From contig NC_079477.1 in assembly GCF_026230105.1 (NCBI RefSeq), forward strand, positions 9,119,001-9,183,000: 64,000 nucleotides of DNA, in the 5' to 3' direction. A program made the translations under genes and the position numbers. This document shows, piece by piece, positions 38,343-49,915 of this stretch. Each line of letters starts with the position of its first letter. Position 1 is the first letter of the stretch. Below the pieces are notes generated by a model. That model was given only the letters and a program-made list of their open reading frames with translations, had not been told where the DNA came from and did no database searches. Origin of the DNA: Diorhabda sublineata (taxonomy: Eukaryota; Arthropoda; Insecta; Coleoptera; Chrysomelidae).

Positions 38343-38660
38343 TCAATGTAAATCAGTTAAGCACTCGACTACAAAATTCAATAACTTACAAATTATAACA
38401 TAATCTCTTAAAGCTTTCGCTTTATTTTTTCTTTTCTTCCATTCGTTAATATTTATCTCAACGTCTCGTAAGCCATTCCATTTTTGTTTACAATTATAAA
38501 GCTCTGGATTAAGTGGAACGGGAAAAATCGTGGTTGTGTACGTGATGTCCTGAGTGCTTAGTGGAAAGCACCCAATATGAACGGAATAGTGGCAAGAAGT
38601 TGAATTCAATTTCCAATGTTGGTTAAACTGAAAATTTGAATGTAATAAAATGTCAAACAT
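38343..38660 (-). CDS. doubtful 105-aa ORF, divergent from nibrin
   Basis: An uninterrupted ATG frame on the minus strand whose start is 46 bp from the nibrin ATG. The middle reads CKQKWNGLRDVE then KKRKNKAKALRDYVI. A 'C+xKWxxLRD' pattern followed by basic residues recalls MADF/SANT-type DNA-binding domains, but the spacing before it does not fit well. It could be a divergent gene sharing a promoter with nibrin, an exon, or chance. No poly(A) signal was checked. Confidence 0.25.
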   Translation of the reverse strand: MFDILLHSNFQFNQHWKLNSTSCHYSVHIGCFPLSTQDITYTTTIFPVPLNPELYNCKQKWNGLRDVEININEWKKRKNKAKALRDYVIICKLLNFVVECLTDLH

Positions 38661-38705
38661 ATGATTTAAACATTATTTTTAAGGGAAAACTAAAATAGAT
38701 TGAAA

Positions 38706-41700
38706 ATGTTATATTATTTGCAAAATATTAGTACTGGTGAGTAGATAATAATTTTGAAAATCATTTGCTCTTGTCATTGTCGTAACTCAATTATTATGTA
38801 TTATTCTAACACTAGTTGTTACTGATGTTAACTTACGTATTAATTGTTTGTATTCCAAAAAACTAATTAACGAAATAGTAAATAAACAAATTCTATTGTT
38901 TTGTTTAGAATAACAAACTAAAATATACATTCATTTTCCAGGTAAAACGTTTTATCTTATTAATCAGAATGAATTTATTATTGGTCGAAAAAATTGTGAT
39001 ATATTGATAGAAAATGATACTTCCATAAGTAGAGCACATGCTAAAATTTGCATCAAAGTAAGTTACTCCTTTTGTAATAAAAGTTTCTTTGATAATGTAT
39101 TAAGTATATTGATGATTATTAAGGTACATTATACTTTTTAGGATGGTCATAAGGTTACTATTGAAGATTTAAAATCCACATATAAAACTTTTATCAATAA
39201 GAAAGAAGTAACACCAAATGTTGAAGTGGATCTTAAGGAAAATGATAAAGTTCAGTTTGGTGTCTTTAGCAGCATATTTAAGTAAGTTGATAAATGTATT
39301 GAAATAATATGTTGTAGGTAAATATGTGAGCATATTTTCTTGTTTATTTGCTTCATTAAGTTGAAATTTTTGAAACTATTGATAATATACATTTTGAACA
39401 CATTGAGTGAATCATTTTTCTGTAAATAAATTCATTATTCTTAATATGTTCACTACCATTGAGCCGTCACTTACACTGTCACACATATATTTTATCTTCA
39501 ATATCTGAAGATTTTGTTATCAAAATGTATATAAATTATTGAGGTATAATTACATTAAGAATAGCCTCAAAATTTCTCGTTTCTACTAAAATATTATCCC
39601 ACAGATTTTATCTTTGCTTAATTAGAAACATAAACTCAATAGTTTATTATATTTAATTTGTTCTTTTTTTTAGATTTCATCAAATTCACTTTGTAACTAC
39701 AGCCACTCAATTATCTGATAATTGTAAAGAAGCTTTGAAAAAACAACTTGATACCATTCAAGGAAGGTATTTAGATAATTGGACCTCAGAATGCACTCAC
39801 CTTACTTTGCAAAAAATTAGTTTGACAGTAAAGGTAAAATGCAATTTTTTTTCATCGTACATATTTTTTATTACAAATGTATACATATGAGGTGTGTGAA
39901 AGAAGTAATGAAACTTATTTCTTATTTACTTAAGGTTTGATTTCAAAATAAAAACAAGTTATTGTTGTCTCTCTTGTAACAGCGTTGGAAATCTTCAACT
40001 AGTCGGAATTCCAAAATTATATATTTTCAACTTCTGGAAAAGAAACAAGTAAAAAAGACATCGTACTGTTGGCTCGAGAGACTAATTTTTACCATTAGCA
40101 ATCAGTAAATATTAACAAAAAGCTTTCATGAAGAATAGAGCAAAAATAATATCAATAATTTCATTTATTCAATAATTTTGTCCTCATTATTTGGTGACAA
40201 TTCTCATAACAATTGGTTTATTAAATGAAACATATGATTCATAAATGAAAATATCAATTTGGTAACCCCTTGATTTACAGATTTTTTCTTAATACCACCT
40301 TCTTTTCGCCTCACACCCATCCCCATTTTAAGTTTGCATTTTATAATATTTCCAAGTAGTAATCTTTGCCTCCTTGGACTCGTTCCCAAGCTCAGTTTTC
40401 TAAAATTTTATCAGCAGTGTCTCTATTGGCTTTTGGAATATGCTATATCGTGCTCCCACGCGTCTTTATGTAGCTCATGAGGTAATTGATCAATAAATTG
40501 ACCACTCCTTTTTTAGTGTTGCATTTATTTCTCTTTCAATTAACCATGATCTTCTATTTACATATACCCCCAGTATCTTCAATAGGTGGTAAAAATGCAG
40601 GGTAATTCCCATATCTCTTTATATGTGGTTAACCGTGATTTTTCTCGTTAAAATTAGCAAACACGGTGCATATTTTTGTGATGATTTGAAATCATTGGAC
40701 CTGGCAAAAGTGGTAAACAAATGCATTGCTGTCATTAATTTATAACCCCAATAGATTGAAATTTAAAAATATTTAAGTGAATTATAAAAGTTATCATTAA
40801 CCAAAGTATACTTACTTGTGGAATCTTATCAAAACCATGAAAGAAAAACTCACTAATAATTTTTGATGATGTGTTTACATGCGATCAAATAATTATTCAA
40901 AGCTACTTTTGTTTTGGTCGCCTTAGATGTACAGATTGCTTTTATTGTCAAACATATTCAGCAATCCCCAAACATTCAATTATGGACAATGCAAACTTTT
41001 TGATTATATTCCAACAAGATTTAATGAACCTCAAACAAATATATGATGAACATGTGAATGTTGTCATGTCTTATCAAGATTTTAAAAATATATGTTTATA
41101 TTGCTGGAAGAAGAATATATGAAGAAGAAATGTTTACAAATATGTCAGTCAGTCTCAAACACAACTAAAGAAAACTTATCAACCTATAACTGAACCCCTT
41201 AAGCAGTTCCTTATGGCAATCGAAAGGCCCATTAAGCAAGAACAAATCAAGCAACACACGCAACCGCCTACCGGATTGACCTTTGAAACCGTCGATGCCA
41301 AGTGACCTATACTCTACTGAGGTTGTTCTTCAACCCCTTTATAGGCTTATAAAGTTGATTTCTCTCAGAGGATTCACTAAGTTTAACTGATCCTAATGCA
41401 CAACTTAGTTTGAAATTCATATACTTTATGTTTGTGAAATATAAATTTAAAACTTCATTGATAGCACTGTCAATAATACTGTAATACTATATATAGTTGA
41501 ACTTGTCTAGCACAGGTTGGTAGCTACAACATTGCCAGATAACCTATAGTCTCATTACTTTTTTCGTCCACCAAGATTTGTATGTTTTTATGATGAAGTC
41601 TCATATGTCGCCAAAACAATTCATCATCTAAACCAATGAAATAAGAATACTGAATTATTTACTTATGAGAATTAATTTTGTAACATCAAGTTTCTATCTA

Positions 41701-44700
41701 TGTTCATTCGGCTTGTTAAGTTTTTCTTCGAACATTTTGAATATTTCTCTGTTCACGTATTATGGTACAGTACTCACGTCGGATTTGTTTATTCTAACAT
41801 TCAAGTTTTTGAGGAAATTAATTTGTTCTCGACCTCCCACTTCATTTGATAAATTCAATAAAACCTCGAAATTGATTCGAATTCTTCCTCTTCCTATCTA
41901 CACTTCAAATAAAAGTAAATTTTAATAAATTTGTGGTATTTTATTCTATTCGTTCTGCTCCCCAAATAAATAGAAAATCACCACAAATTTACTAAAATTC
42001 ACTTTTATTTGGAGTGTAGATAATTAAGGTTTTAATGAATTTATCGAAAGGAATGGGAGGTCATGAAAAGTTAATTTCCTCAAAAACTTGAATATTAGAA
42101 TAAACAAATCAGAAGTGATTACTTTACCATAATACGTGAATAAAGGAACGTTCAAAATATTTGAGGAAAAATGTAACAAGCCGATTGGCATATTACAATA
42201 GACAACATTGATAACCGAACTGGTTTAATTTTAATACCTGTTGAGCTCTTGTAAGAAAGCGAATAACTCCACTTGAGATTTTTAGGTACTACATGCTCTC
42301 TTGGAGGACAAACCTATAGTTGTACCGGCATTTTGGGCAAAATTTGTAGAGAATGTGTCTAAAAGTATTGCTCCACCTAACATAACTGATTATAATAACC
42401 CTCCACTAGCAGAGGCTTTATTGAACAGAGTTGAATTTAAAAAAGCTGCACCTAGAAAAAACTTGTTTATTGGCAAACATTTTCTATTTTATTTGGAGAA
42501 AGAAGAAAAGCAAGTGAAAGATTTGATAAGAAAAGCAGGCTAGTATCCTTTTAATTTCATAACAAAATTTGGTTATTTTCAGCAACTTGTATGGTTAGTG
42601 ATAAATATGTAGTATTTTAAACTTCTAGCAATAGATATATAAAAAGCTGCTCTGGTTATTTATTATTCTTTTTTGTAGGAGGTACTTGCAGCTCTTGGGA
42701 GAACAATCCCATAAAGATGAAAGATCTAACAGAAAAACATTTAGTCATGCAAAGTTATAAAGATGTAGATGACAAAAACTACAAAGAAATAATGAAACAT
42801 GTATTGAAACAAAACAAACGTACTATACCCATACAAGAAATCGCAATGGCTATAATACACGGATCCTGTGAGAAAGATTGTAATCCTAGTTTCAACAGAG
42901 CGATTGAAGTTTTCAATGCACCAAATCAAATAGAAACAACACAAAATAACTTGTTGGTTCACAATACTCAAACTCAAGATTTTCGAATTGGAACTAGTAC
43001 AGCACAGAAAAGTATTCAAGAAACAGTAGATTCTGTTCAAATGACTGCACCTCCTATAATGAAACAAGTGAAAATAGAAGATGAAATAGACTTAACCGAA
43101 GATGATGCAGTGACAGAAGAAAAAGTGGCACAAAAAAGAGTTTGTGATAGTATTGATGCAGGAAACCCATCAAAAAAAGTCAAAAAAGATGAAACTGATA
43201 TAACAAGGTATAATTCGCTTTGATTGTTGTTATATTTGTAATATGAAAAAATTCTTCTTTTTGGGTAATGTTTGTCTCATAAAATGCTGTAAACTAAAAA
43301 TAAAATCAAGCAAACTTATTAAAATAAATCGTAGAAATTCTAATGACAAGAATGTAGCATGGTCAAAATATAGCTGCAATTGTGTTGTTATTATTTTTAT
43401 ATCAGTTCCTCATTGGTCAAATTCTGCTTTTAGGTCTGTAGAAGATGAGAGAAAAAGTCAAACGAGGAAAGATAAACAAAAGGAACTTTTTTCTATGGTA
43501 AGAATTAAACTCAATTACTGTTTTTTGTTTCCTATAACAAACCATAAACAACTTTGATTTTGAGTTTCAAAAAGCAATGCTAAAACTTCAAAATTTGCTA
43601 ATATTTGTTATGTCTCAACTTTAGAGTGGAGAGATCTTACATAGAGGTTCTATTATTATAATTATCATTAAAAATGGTTAAGGAAAAAATAAGAAAGAAA
43701 GAAAGAGTTTTCTTGCCATCATAAAAATAACTTAACTATAATGAAAAAATCACTTACAAATAATATGTATGTTACCAAAATTCCAAGTTTTTATAAATTA
43801 AAAACAAAAAATAAGAAAGATAACAAATAGACTTTGTAGCAATTACAAAACCGATTACATAAGAGCAGAATTTGCTCTTACATTGTAAAGCCCAATGATG
43901 AAAACTGTTTTAGCTATATAATAAATATAGCAGAGCACCAAGCGAGAAAGGCATTAAGTAGAGGGGGGGAGGTAATGCAAATGAAATTCGAATAGAACCA
44001 AAATTGGCAAGCAGAATAAAATTTCCTGTAAGGAAATTTGCCTGCTTAGAAGATACTTTTCTACATCCACACAAAAAGATTTAAATGAGAGGTTTTTATT
44101 GTTTTCCGGTTAACATATTCAACATTTGAATCGAGGTATACAAAAAAGCTTTGCGATGTTGTGATACTTTATAAAGGTTATTATTTCTAGTATTGTGAGG
44201 ATAGTTGAGGGTATGGAATCAATTAAACAAATTAGTAGATTGACCGCTTTTTATTGTTTAAGTTTTGATTCTTGACACTTTTGGTTCTAAAACTCTCCAG
44301 TTTCAACTAGTTGTCACAAAGCCTTACTTAATCCTGAAGCTTTCTTACATTTTCATGTGTAAGGAATGCTAGAGTTGAGTCATTACGTGAGCTCCTTTTC
44401 GACGACAGTTTCCATTCTTTCCTGTGTCTTTTGTTCAATTTTTGTTGATCTTATTTCTTATACCTCCATTTTTTTTCTTTTTAATTGCATCTTTTATGAC
44501 CTCAGACCACCTATTTATTCTCTTGTGTTGCATGATTGACGTTCCACATTCTTTTCCTCTGCATTTATTATTATATTTCTAAATCTTATCCACATTTCTT
44601 CTGTTGTATCTTGCCTCTTGATGTATTTAATTTTTTGTTTTATCATTTCTTGGTATCTCATTTTATTTGCAGTTTCTCTGAGTTTATAGCATCTAATTTA

Positions 44701-47700
44701 TTTATTCAGTGTGCTTCTTTTGTGCTCTTCTGCCTTTTCGTTAATTTCATTCATTTTTATTTTCATCACCACTAAGTAGTGGTCACTCCCAATTTCTGAT
44801 CTTGACATCCTTGACTTTTTTTCAAATACTTTTACTTACTAGGAAGTAAAGTATTATGGATTTCTGTTGTCTACTTTTGATTGACTTATATTGTTATTTT
44901 ATTAATCTCTTTGTGTTGGAAATTTGTATTTGTAATTATAAGTTAATTTTCTTTGCATAAGTTTATTTTTCTTTCGCCGTTTGTCCACTCTACCATTCAG
45001 ATAATCCAGTATTATATTACAATCATTGTCGTCTACTATCACTTGTAGCTCTTCAAAAAATTTGTCTTTTACTTCAGTTTTTTTATCTTCATTTGGTTCA
45101 CATACTATAACCATTAATAGTTCTCCATTTCCTTTCTCTTCTTTAATGTTTGCTGTGATGATTCTTTCGTTTATATAATTTTTATTCTCTATATACTTTT
45201 ATTATTAGAGAAACTCCCACTATGTCATGTTCATTTTTTGTTACCCCAGACCATATGATCCAATATGCTTTACATAATTTTATCACTTCTTTTCTTCTTC
45301 GTTTCTGTTAGTTGCTAATACTCTATATTTGTTCCTTATATTATGTACTTATGTTAGTTATTTGGATTAAATTTCATTCTGATCAATCGTAACGATTTTA
45401 AAACATATAATTTGAAAATTCTAACTGGTTCTGATGTTATTGTCTCAACTTATTTTCTTTCATGTTTGTTTAAATATTAAAAAAAATCAAAGTGACGAAA
45501 ATCTACAATGAGAGCACTTCTTTGAATTTACTACTTTAAATACTTTCCCCCTTTTTTTAAATCAAAAGTTCTTCTATTAAATTATAATCTTGAGAGCATT
45601 TTCTTCTTGATTTAAAAACATTTATGTTCTAGAAACGCCAATCTCAAAAAAGGAAGACAATAGAAGACAGCGATTCGGAAGAAATTCCAATAAAGAGGAA
45701 AGCTAAAAATCCCTTTTTAACCGAACAACTCGATGAAAAGCCTTTAAAAAATCAAACAGAAAATAACAATCCATTTATTAAAAACCTTGAGGAGGATATA
45801 GGCAAACCTTTATTTTCGAGTACGCAATTTATCGACAACACATCAAAAGAAGAACAAATAAAATACACTAGTGTATCAGGAAACAGTAACGATAATTCCA
45901 ATTCTACGTGGCATTCCAAAAGATATTGCGATAGTGTCAAAACTGAAGAACCAGAGGAAATCAGTTCTGAATTACTACAATTTATTAAAATGTTTGAAAA
46001 AAAAGTTCGGGTCGAGGTTTTATCGGAAGCTAGTTTCAGATCGAGAATTCCTAGCGACGAAGTTGATTGCAATGATTTTTCAAAATGCACGAATTTCAAG
46101 AAATTCAAAAAGGTGAGAGATATTGTAATGTGGATTTTCTATAACTGATGTCCATTTTTTTTATAAGAACTGATCTGCAAAAAGCTACGACTGCTAGTTA
46201 AGAAGCTTACTATGCAAATTCTTGCTTATTCTCTCAAATAATATCCAACCAATAGAAAGTGAAATTGTATGAAAGAAAATAAATACAGTAGAGCATCAAT
46301 TATCCAAATACCGGCCATAAATTGTACCCAGGTGCGAGGTTTCGATAAATTTACATGCCTGATGTTCTAACTTTCGTTTCGCCTTGTGTAGCGCTCGCTG
46401 CAGTTCAAGATTTAGCCACCCGGAGCGCCAAGATCGTCATTCGCTGGTTACTGTATTTGCCGATAAATCAAGTTGTTTCGGAAACTAAAAAGCAGCGTCA
46501 AATTATCAAAGACTATACTTCCAAACTAGACAGTGAAGATTAGAACACAAAAAGAAAATCAATGAAATCAGGAGCTGGACTTGGCAATGTATACTTGGTT
46601 TATGCTAATTAGTCAAGTCAGGACAACCAGTTAACGAACAGATCATTTGTTAAAAAGCACAATAAATCAAATAATGAAGGGTGATCCTAATTTCCAAGCT
46701 ACAACTGGCTTGTTTCAACGCACAGGTTAAGGAAGCTAGACATACAAGGTGAGAGACTATCAGCTGATGTATCTGCCGAAAATTTTAAGAAGACATCTAA
46801 CGAATTTTACAAAGCTGATGGTTTTGTACCCAAGCACATTTACAATGCGGACGAAATAGGACTCAACTGGAAAATGGTGCCAACCAAGTCCTTTGTTTCC
46901 AAAAGGAAAACTGCAGAGTTGGGTGCAAAGCTTGCAAATGCTGCTTCTAGATATGGAGAATGGTGAAGAATCTGTGCAAAGCAGTTACAAAAAATTGGCA
47001 CGTAAAAGACACCACACTTGAAAAAGCATTGAATAAGCTGGAAGTGATGATCGGAATAAAATCATGTGTGTTTTGTGGCAGCTACCGTTCATTGCCAGTT
47101 TATCTTATAGATCTAGATCAGTTAATTGCTGTTATTTACACAGTGGTCTTTATAATTGTTTGTATTGATTCTGATGACAGCATCGATAAATGGTGTATTC
47201 AGGTCATTGTAGATGGTTAAATTTGAGCTTCGAGCAACATTCCCATAGTTTTGGATTCAAATGACTTGAGATTTTTATTATAATAACAATAAATCTTTCT
47301 TGGTCTGATTTGTGTAACAATACAATTTACAAAATATACTATATACACACATCATGCAACAGGAGTGGTAAGATTTATATTATTCTTCTACCTAATCACT
47401 TCCAGCTGATTAACTATGCAAAAGAACTTTATCTAGTCTCAGATATAAATTAATCAAATAATTACAAAAACTCGAAAAAGATGAAGATAGTTACATATTT
47501 GTTTACTAAACAAATTTGTTCTGTAGTCAGATTTAGAAGAATTTATACCACACAATTTAAGGTCCTCGTAGAGTGCATTATAACCTTTGACAACGTTCGT
47601 TTTGGCAAATGTTACACCTGTTTAACAATTTCGCTCTTTACATAACTAGTTACGTAAATAACTATTTCAACAGTGTATTTTGTATATGAGGTGTCTAGAA

Positions 47701-48913
47701 TCAAAAACCGCTAAGTCCATATTTTCTCGAAGTTGAGTTTAATATTGTTTCTATCTATAGATTGTTCCATGCTGAATTCAGTATAACTGTTATTTTGTTG
47801 CAAATCCCGTCACATCCTATTGTATTTGGACTTTGATTTACTCCATTTTCAGTTTTAGAAGCCGCCAAATCCAGTTGGTCAATAGGATCGCCTAGTTTCA
47901 TCACGTGACTATCCATGATCCTCTGTAAGTTGTTTACCCTTTATGTTTTATGTTCCACAGAGTATTTGGATTGATTAATAAAAATTTTTAAAAAAAGGAC
48001 ACTATTATTAAGCCAGAAGAATATGAAGAAATTCTGGGGAAACATGGAAGCGTTCATCATGTTGGAGTCACTGCCCTGGTTAAAGACTGAAGTTTGAATC
48101 TGAAAAAGTGCAAAAACCACGAGACGCCAAAATTTTATCGAGATTTGGAAAACCAAGAAGCCGGAGGTCTCAACAATGAAGCCGAAGCCAATATTATGAC
48201 GAAATTGAAACATATATTGTGTGATCTAATATAATAATAAAAACTTTGTTTACTTTTTATTAAACATTAAATTTTATTTTATGATACTTTGCAATTTGTG
48301 TAATAATTAATTAAAGTCAAGATTTTTTACTAAGCCTATACGTAATTAAAGTGTAAAAATAACAGTTATTATAGTTTTTATAGCTCAACCCCTTTACAGC
48401 CTAAGCTTATTTTATTATAAATCATTTGTCTGTTTTTAAAATTTTTTCCACTTTTCTGGAAATTTATGGAGATGGACTTGGCGGATTTTGATTCTGTTTC
48501 TCATATACGCAACCTTTTATGTTAGAAACTTGAATTATAGTGTATATATTATTCAAACTTTAAATAGAAATATAATATAACCGTTAATATTTACTGTTCC
48601 CTTCTCGATTTCATGTCATTTTTGATAGAAAATATCTCAATTTATTTAAAAATTTGTTACGACAATATTTAGTAGGATTTTACAGTTCGGTATAAATTAA
48701 AATAAGGAATATGACTATTCAAACTTGTTTTAGGTGAAACCTGTTTATCCTCAAACGAAAGTTATTGGTCAAGATTCTTTCAAATTGTTGAGCTGTACAA
48801 ATACAACTGGTATAAATGACACTAGAAGACAAATAGCATATGATTCTGATGATGAAAGACCACCTTCATTAAATAGAAAACAAAAACATAAATTAAAAAT
48901 CTTTGAAATATGA
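38706..48913 (+). CDS. Nbs1: nibrin (Nbs1), Mre11-Rad50-Nbs1 complex subunit
   Basis: Nine exons: 38706-38736, 38942-39057, 39142-39281, 39674-39833, 42286-42538, 42679-43207, 43434-43497, 45633-46112 and 48734-48913. They make 650 residues, close to the usual 700-800. Order of domains: FHA at about 10-95 (GR at 25-26, SRAH at 40-43), a BRCT repeat at about 100-185 and a second BRCT-like region to about 330. A long acidic/basic disordered stretch follows, then the Mre11-binding motif NFKKFKK at 585-591 (exactly at the exon 8/9 junction) and a short acidic tail (YDSDDERPPS), a plausible ATM-binding site. Nibrin brings the Mre11-Rad50 nuclease to double-strand breaks in the nucleus and helps activate ATM. 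All junctions keep phase, but intron 5 needs a GC donor. Start chosen because the ATG leads straight into the FHA strand. Introns 4, 7 and 8 carry transposon relics. Confidence 0.93.
40200..40520 (-). pseudogene. parvovirus-VP1-type phospholipase A2-like domain relic (Maverick/adintovirus-like)
   Basis: On the minus strand, frameshifted pieces give a degenerate LPHELHKDAWEHDIAYSK block (the HD pair of the phospholipase A2 site), then ADKILE and AWERVQ, and finally a basic KLKMGMGVRRK tail. In this order they match a VP1u-like PLA2 domain protein found in many insect genomes with Maverick/adintovirus-type elements. Several stops and shifts show it is dead. Virus versus transposon origin cannot be settled here. 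Confidence 0.5.
40860..41310 (+). pseudogene. ORF remnant, probably from the same virus-like element
   Basis: A plus-strand frame at 40871-41122 (N-terminal, with many I/Q/N residues) ends in a stop. Just beyond, in another frame, KTYQPITEPLKQFL and PTGLTFETVD can be read. A 'Y.PITEPL' phrase followed by 'TGLTFETVD' is, from memory, a recurrent companion of the PLA2-like ORF in insect genomes. I assign no function. Confidence 0.35.
41705..42188. mobile_element. foldback element, about 235-bp arms, in nibrin intron 4
   Basis: The left arm 41705-41943 and right arm 41965-42188 are reverse complements of one another with small gaps. Matching words include cggcttgtta/taacaagccg, acgtattatggta/accataatacgt, ttgtttattcta/tagaataaacaa, caagtttttgaggaaatta and tctacactccaaataaaag. 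The loop is only about 20 bases. The right arm ends about 100 bp before exon 5. Confidence 0.85.
44450..45230 (-). pseudogene. LINE endonuclease-domain relic in nibrin intron 7
   Basis: The minus strand reads ERIITANIKEEKGNGELLMVIVCEPNED then FFEELQVIVDDNDCNIILDYLNGRV (cf. 'GDFNARVG' of AP-type endonucleases), and further along EIGSDHYLVVMKIKM, the 'GSDHxLv' box that holds the catalytic His. The order and spacing are those of the endonuclease at the start of a LINE ORF2. Stops and shifts occur throughout. Confidence 0.75.
46286..47240 (+). mobile_element. Tigger/pogo-type transposon relic in nibrin intron 8
   Basis: The 5' end CAGTAGAGCATCAATTATCC at 46286 onward, next to a TA, resembles the Tigger terminal repeat. 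Frameshifted translations follow: KKQRQIIKDYTSKLDSED (46490-46541, the usual lead-in of a CENP-B/jerky-like HTH), then after stops RLRKLDIQGERLSADVSAENF near 46725, and KHIYNADEIGLNWKMVPTKSFV near 46840 (first catalytic Asp in NADE). The 3' terminal repeat is not clear. Confidence 0.75.
47240..48720 (+). other. rest of nibrin intron 8
   Basis: Mostly AT-rich. Near 48000-48240 there are codon-like stretches on the plus strand (NLKKCKNHETPKFYRDLEN then AEANIMTKLKHIL), broken by a stop, which I cannot assign. They may be another transposon piece. Confidence 0.35.
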
Positions 48914-48923
48914 AAATTTCATC

Positions 48924-48929
48924 AATAAA
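48924..48929 (+). terminator. poly(A) signal of nibrin
   Basis: AATAAA 11 bases after the nibrin stop codon. Confidence 0.6.
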
Positions 48930-49297
48930 AATATAGTAAAATAACATTGTTATGATTTACAGTACTTCAGGCATGATCTTTAATTACTAAAACTGACTCA
49001 AAACGAATAAGGTGGTTATAAACTTATTTATTTTTGTCTCTTCACAGTTTTATTTTTAAACCTTTTTCAAGTATAGTAAAGTAGCGTAATACCGCATAGG
49101 CTTCCGATATTTCTTAAACAAGACAGAGTTATATACAATATATATACAAGAAATAAGATAATTTCTGGTAAAATTATAGATCAGAGACTTAATATTCTGT
49201 GCCTTTTTGTTCTTGAGACAATTTATGTGTGTCAAAGATTTTAAGACCGAGTGATTGGAGCGCTTTTATTTCCAAAAGGTAAGATTTTATTTCGTTA

Positions 49298-49301
<4 letters not shown>

Positions 49302-49362
<61 letters not shown>
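49302..49362. repeat. (AT)n microsatellite
   Basis: About 60 bases of uninterrupted alternating A and T. Confidence 0.95.
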
Positions 49363-49364
<2 letters not shown>

Positions 49365-49639
49365 TCGGTCTGAGCAGATTTCTGTCCTGGCATATGGAAT
49401 ATCATCAAGTTGAATAATTCCTTCTCTTGAAAAATAACAATGAATTTAGTTAGGTTGTGTGACATAATATCGGACAGTTTCGGTCCCCTAATATCACATA
49501 TCCGATGTTAGGAACCAGTTTTTCGGGACTGAAATTTAATAGGTAGTCAGACGTGATTCCGTCAATTTTTTTCTAGATTTCCGCTAGATTTAATACGAAG
49601 TTCTTTATTAAAGACAGTAAATGGCCCGAATAAATAACC

Positions 49640-49915
49640 AAATAAATGAAAACAGGAACTATTTTGTTGTTCATAATATATACAAATAACTTATTCACTA
49701 TAGAAACATCTGGCCAAATCTTGATTTTTGCTAACGATACCGTCATCTTGTACTATGTTAAAACATGGGCAGATCTAAAGTCAAAATCTGAAAAAGATAT
49801 GGATGGCGTTAAAGATTTTTTTAACCAAATGGCATTAACAATTAATTTCGTTAAAAAGTATATTATTCCCTTTTCAATATATCAACAAAACATTCCAAAT
49901 TATAGTGTATTAATA
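49640..49915 (+). pseudogene. LINE reverse-transcriptase relic, palm region
   Basis: GTILLFIIYTNNLFTIETSGQ then ILIFANDTVILY (a mutated F-A-D-D box, second Asp kept) then TWADLKSKSEKDMDGVKDFF and ALTINFVKK fit the 'PLLFIiYINDLf...FADDTvlly...LT(L)N..K' palm region of jockey-like reverse transcriptases. It opens and closes without the rest of the gene. Confidence 0.8.

Larger units (their letters stand above)
39891..41572. mobile_element. composite relic in nibrin intron 4, bracketed by mariner-like ends
   Basis: GGTGTGTGAAAGAAGTAATG at 39891 onward and the reverse complement of 41548-41572 (GGTGGACGAAAAAAGTAATG) agree at about 20 of 25 positions. These look like mariner terminal repeats. Between them lie the phospholipase-like relic (minus) and a plus-strand ORF remnant. 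I see no mariner transposase inside, so this could be a nested insertion or chance similarity of ends. Confidence 0.4.

Noticed and set aside
46355..46543. Plus-strand ORF of 62 codons as a gene in nibrin intron 8
   Set aside because: Its end matches a Tigger/jerky-like transposase lead-in and the rest follows in broken frames, so it is transposon debris.
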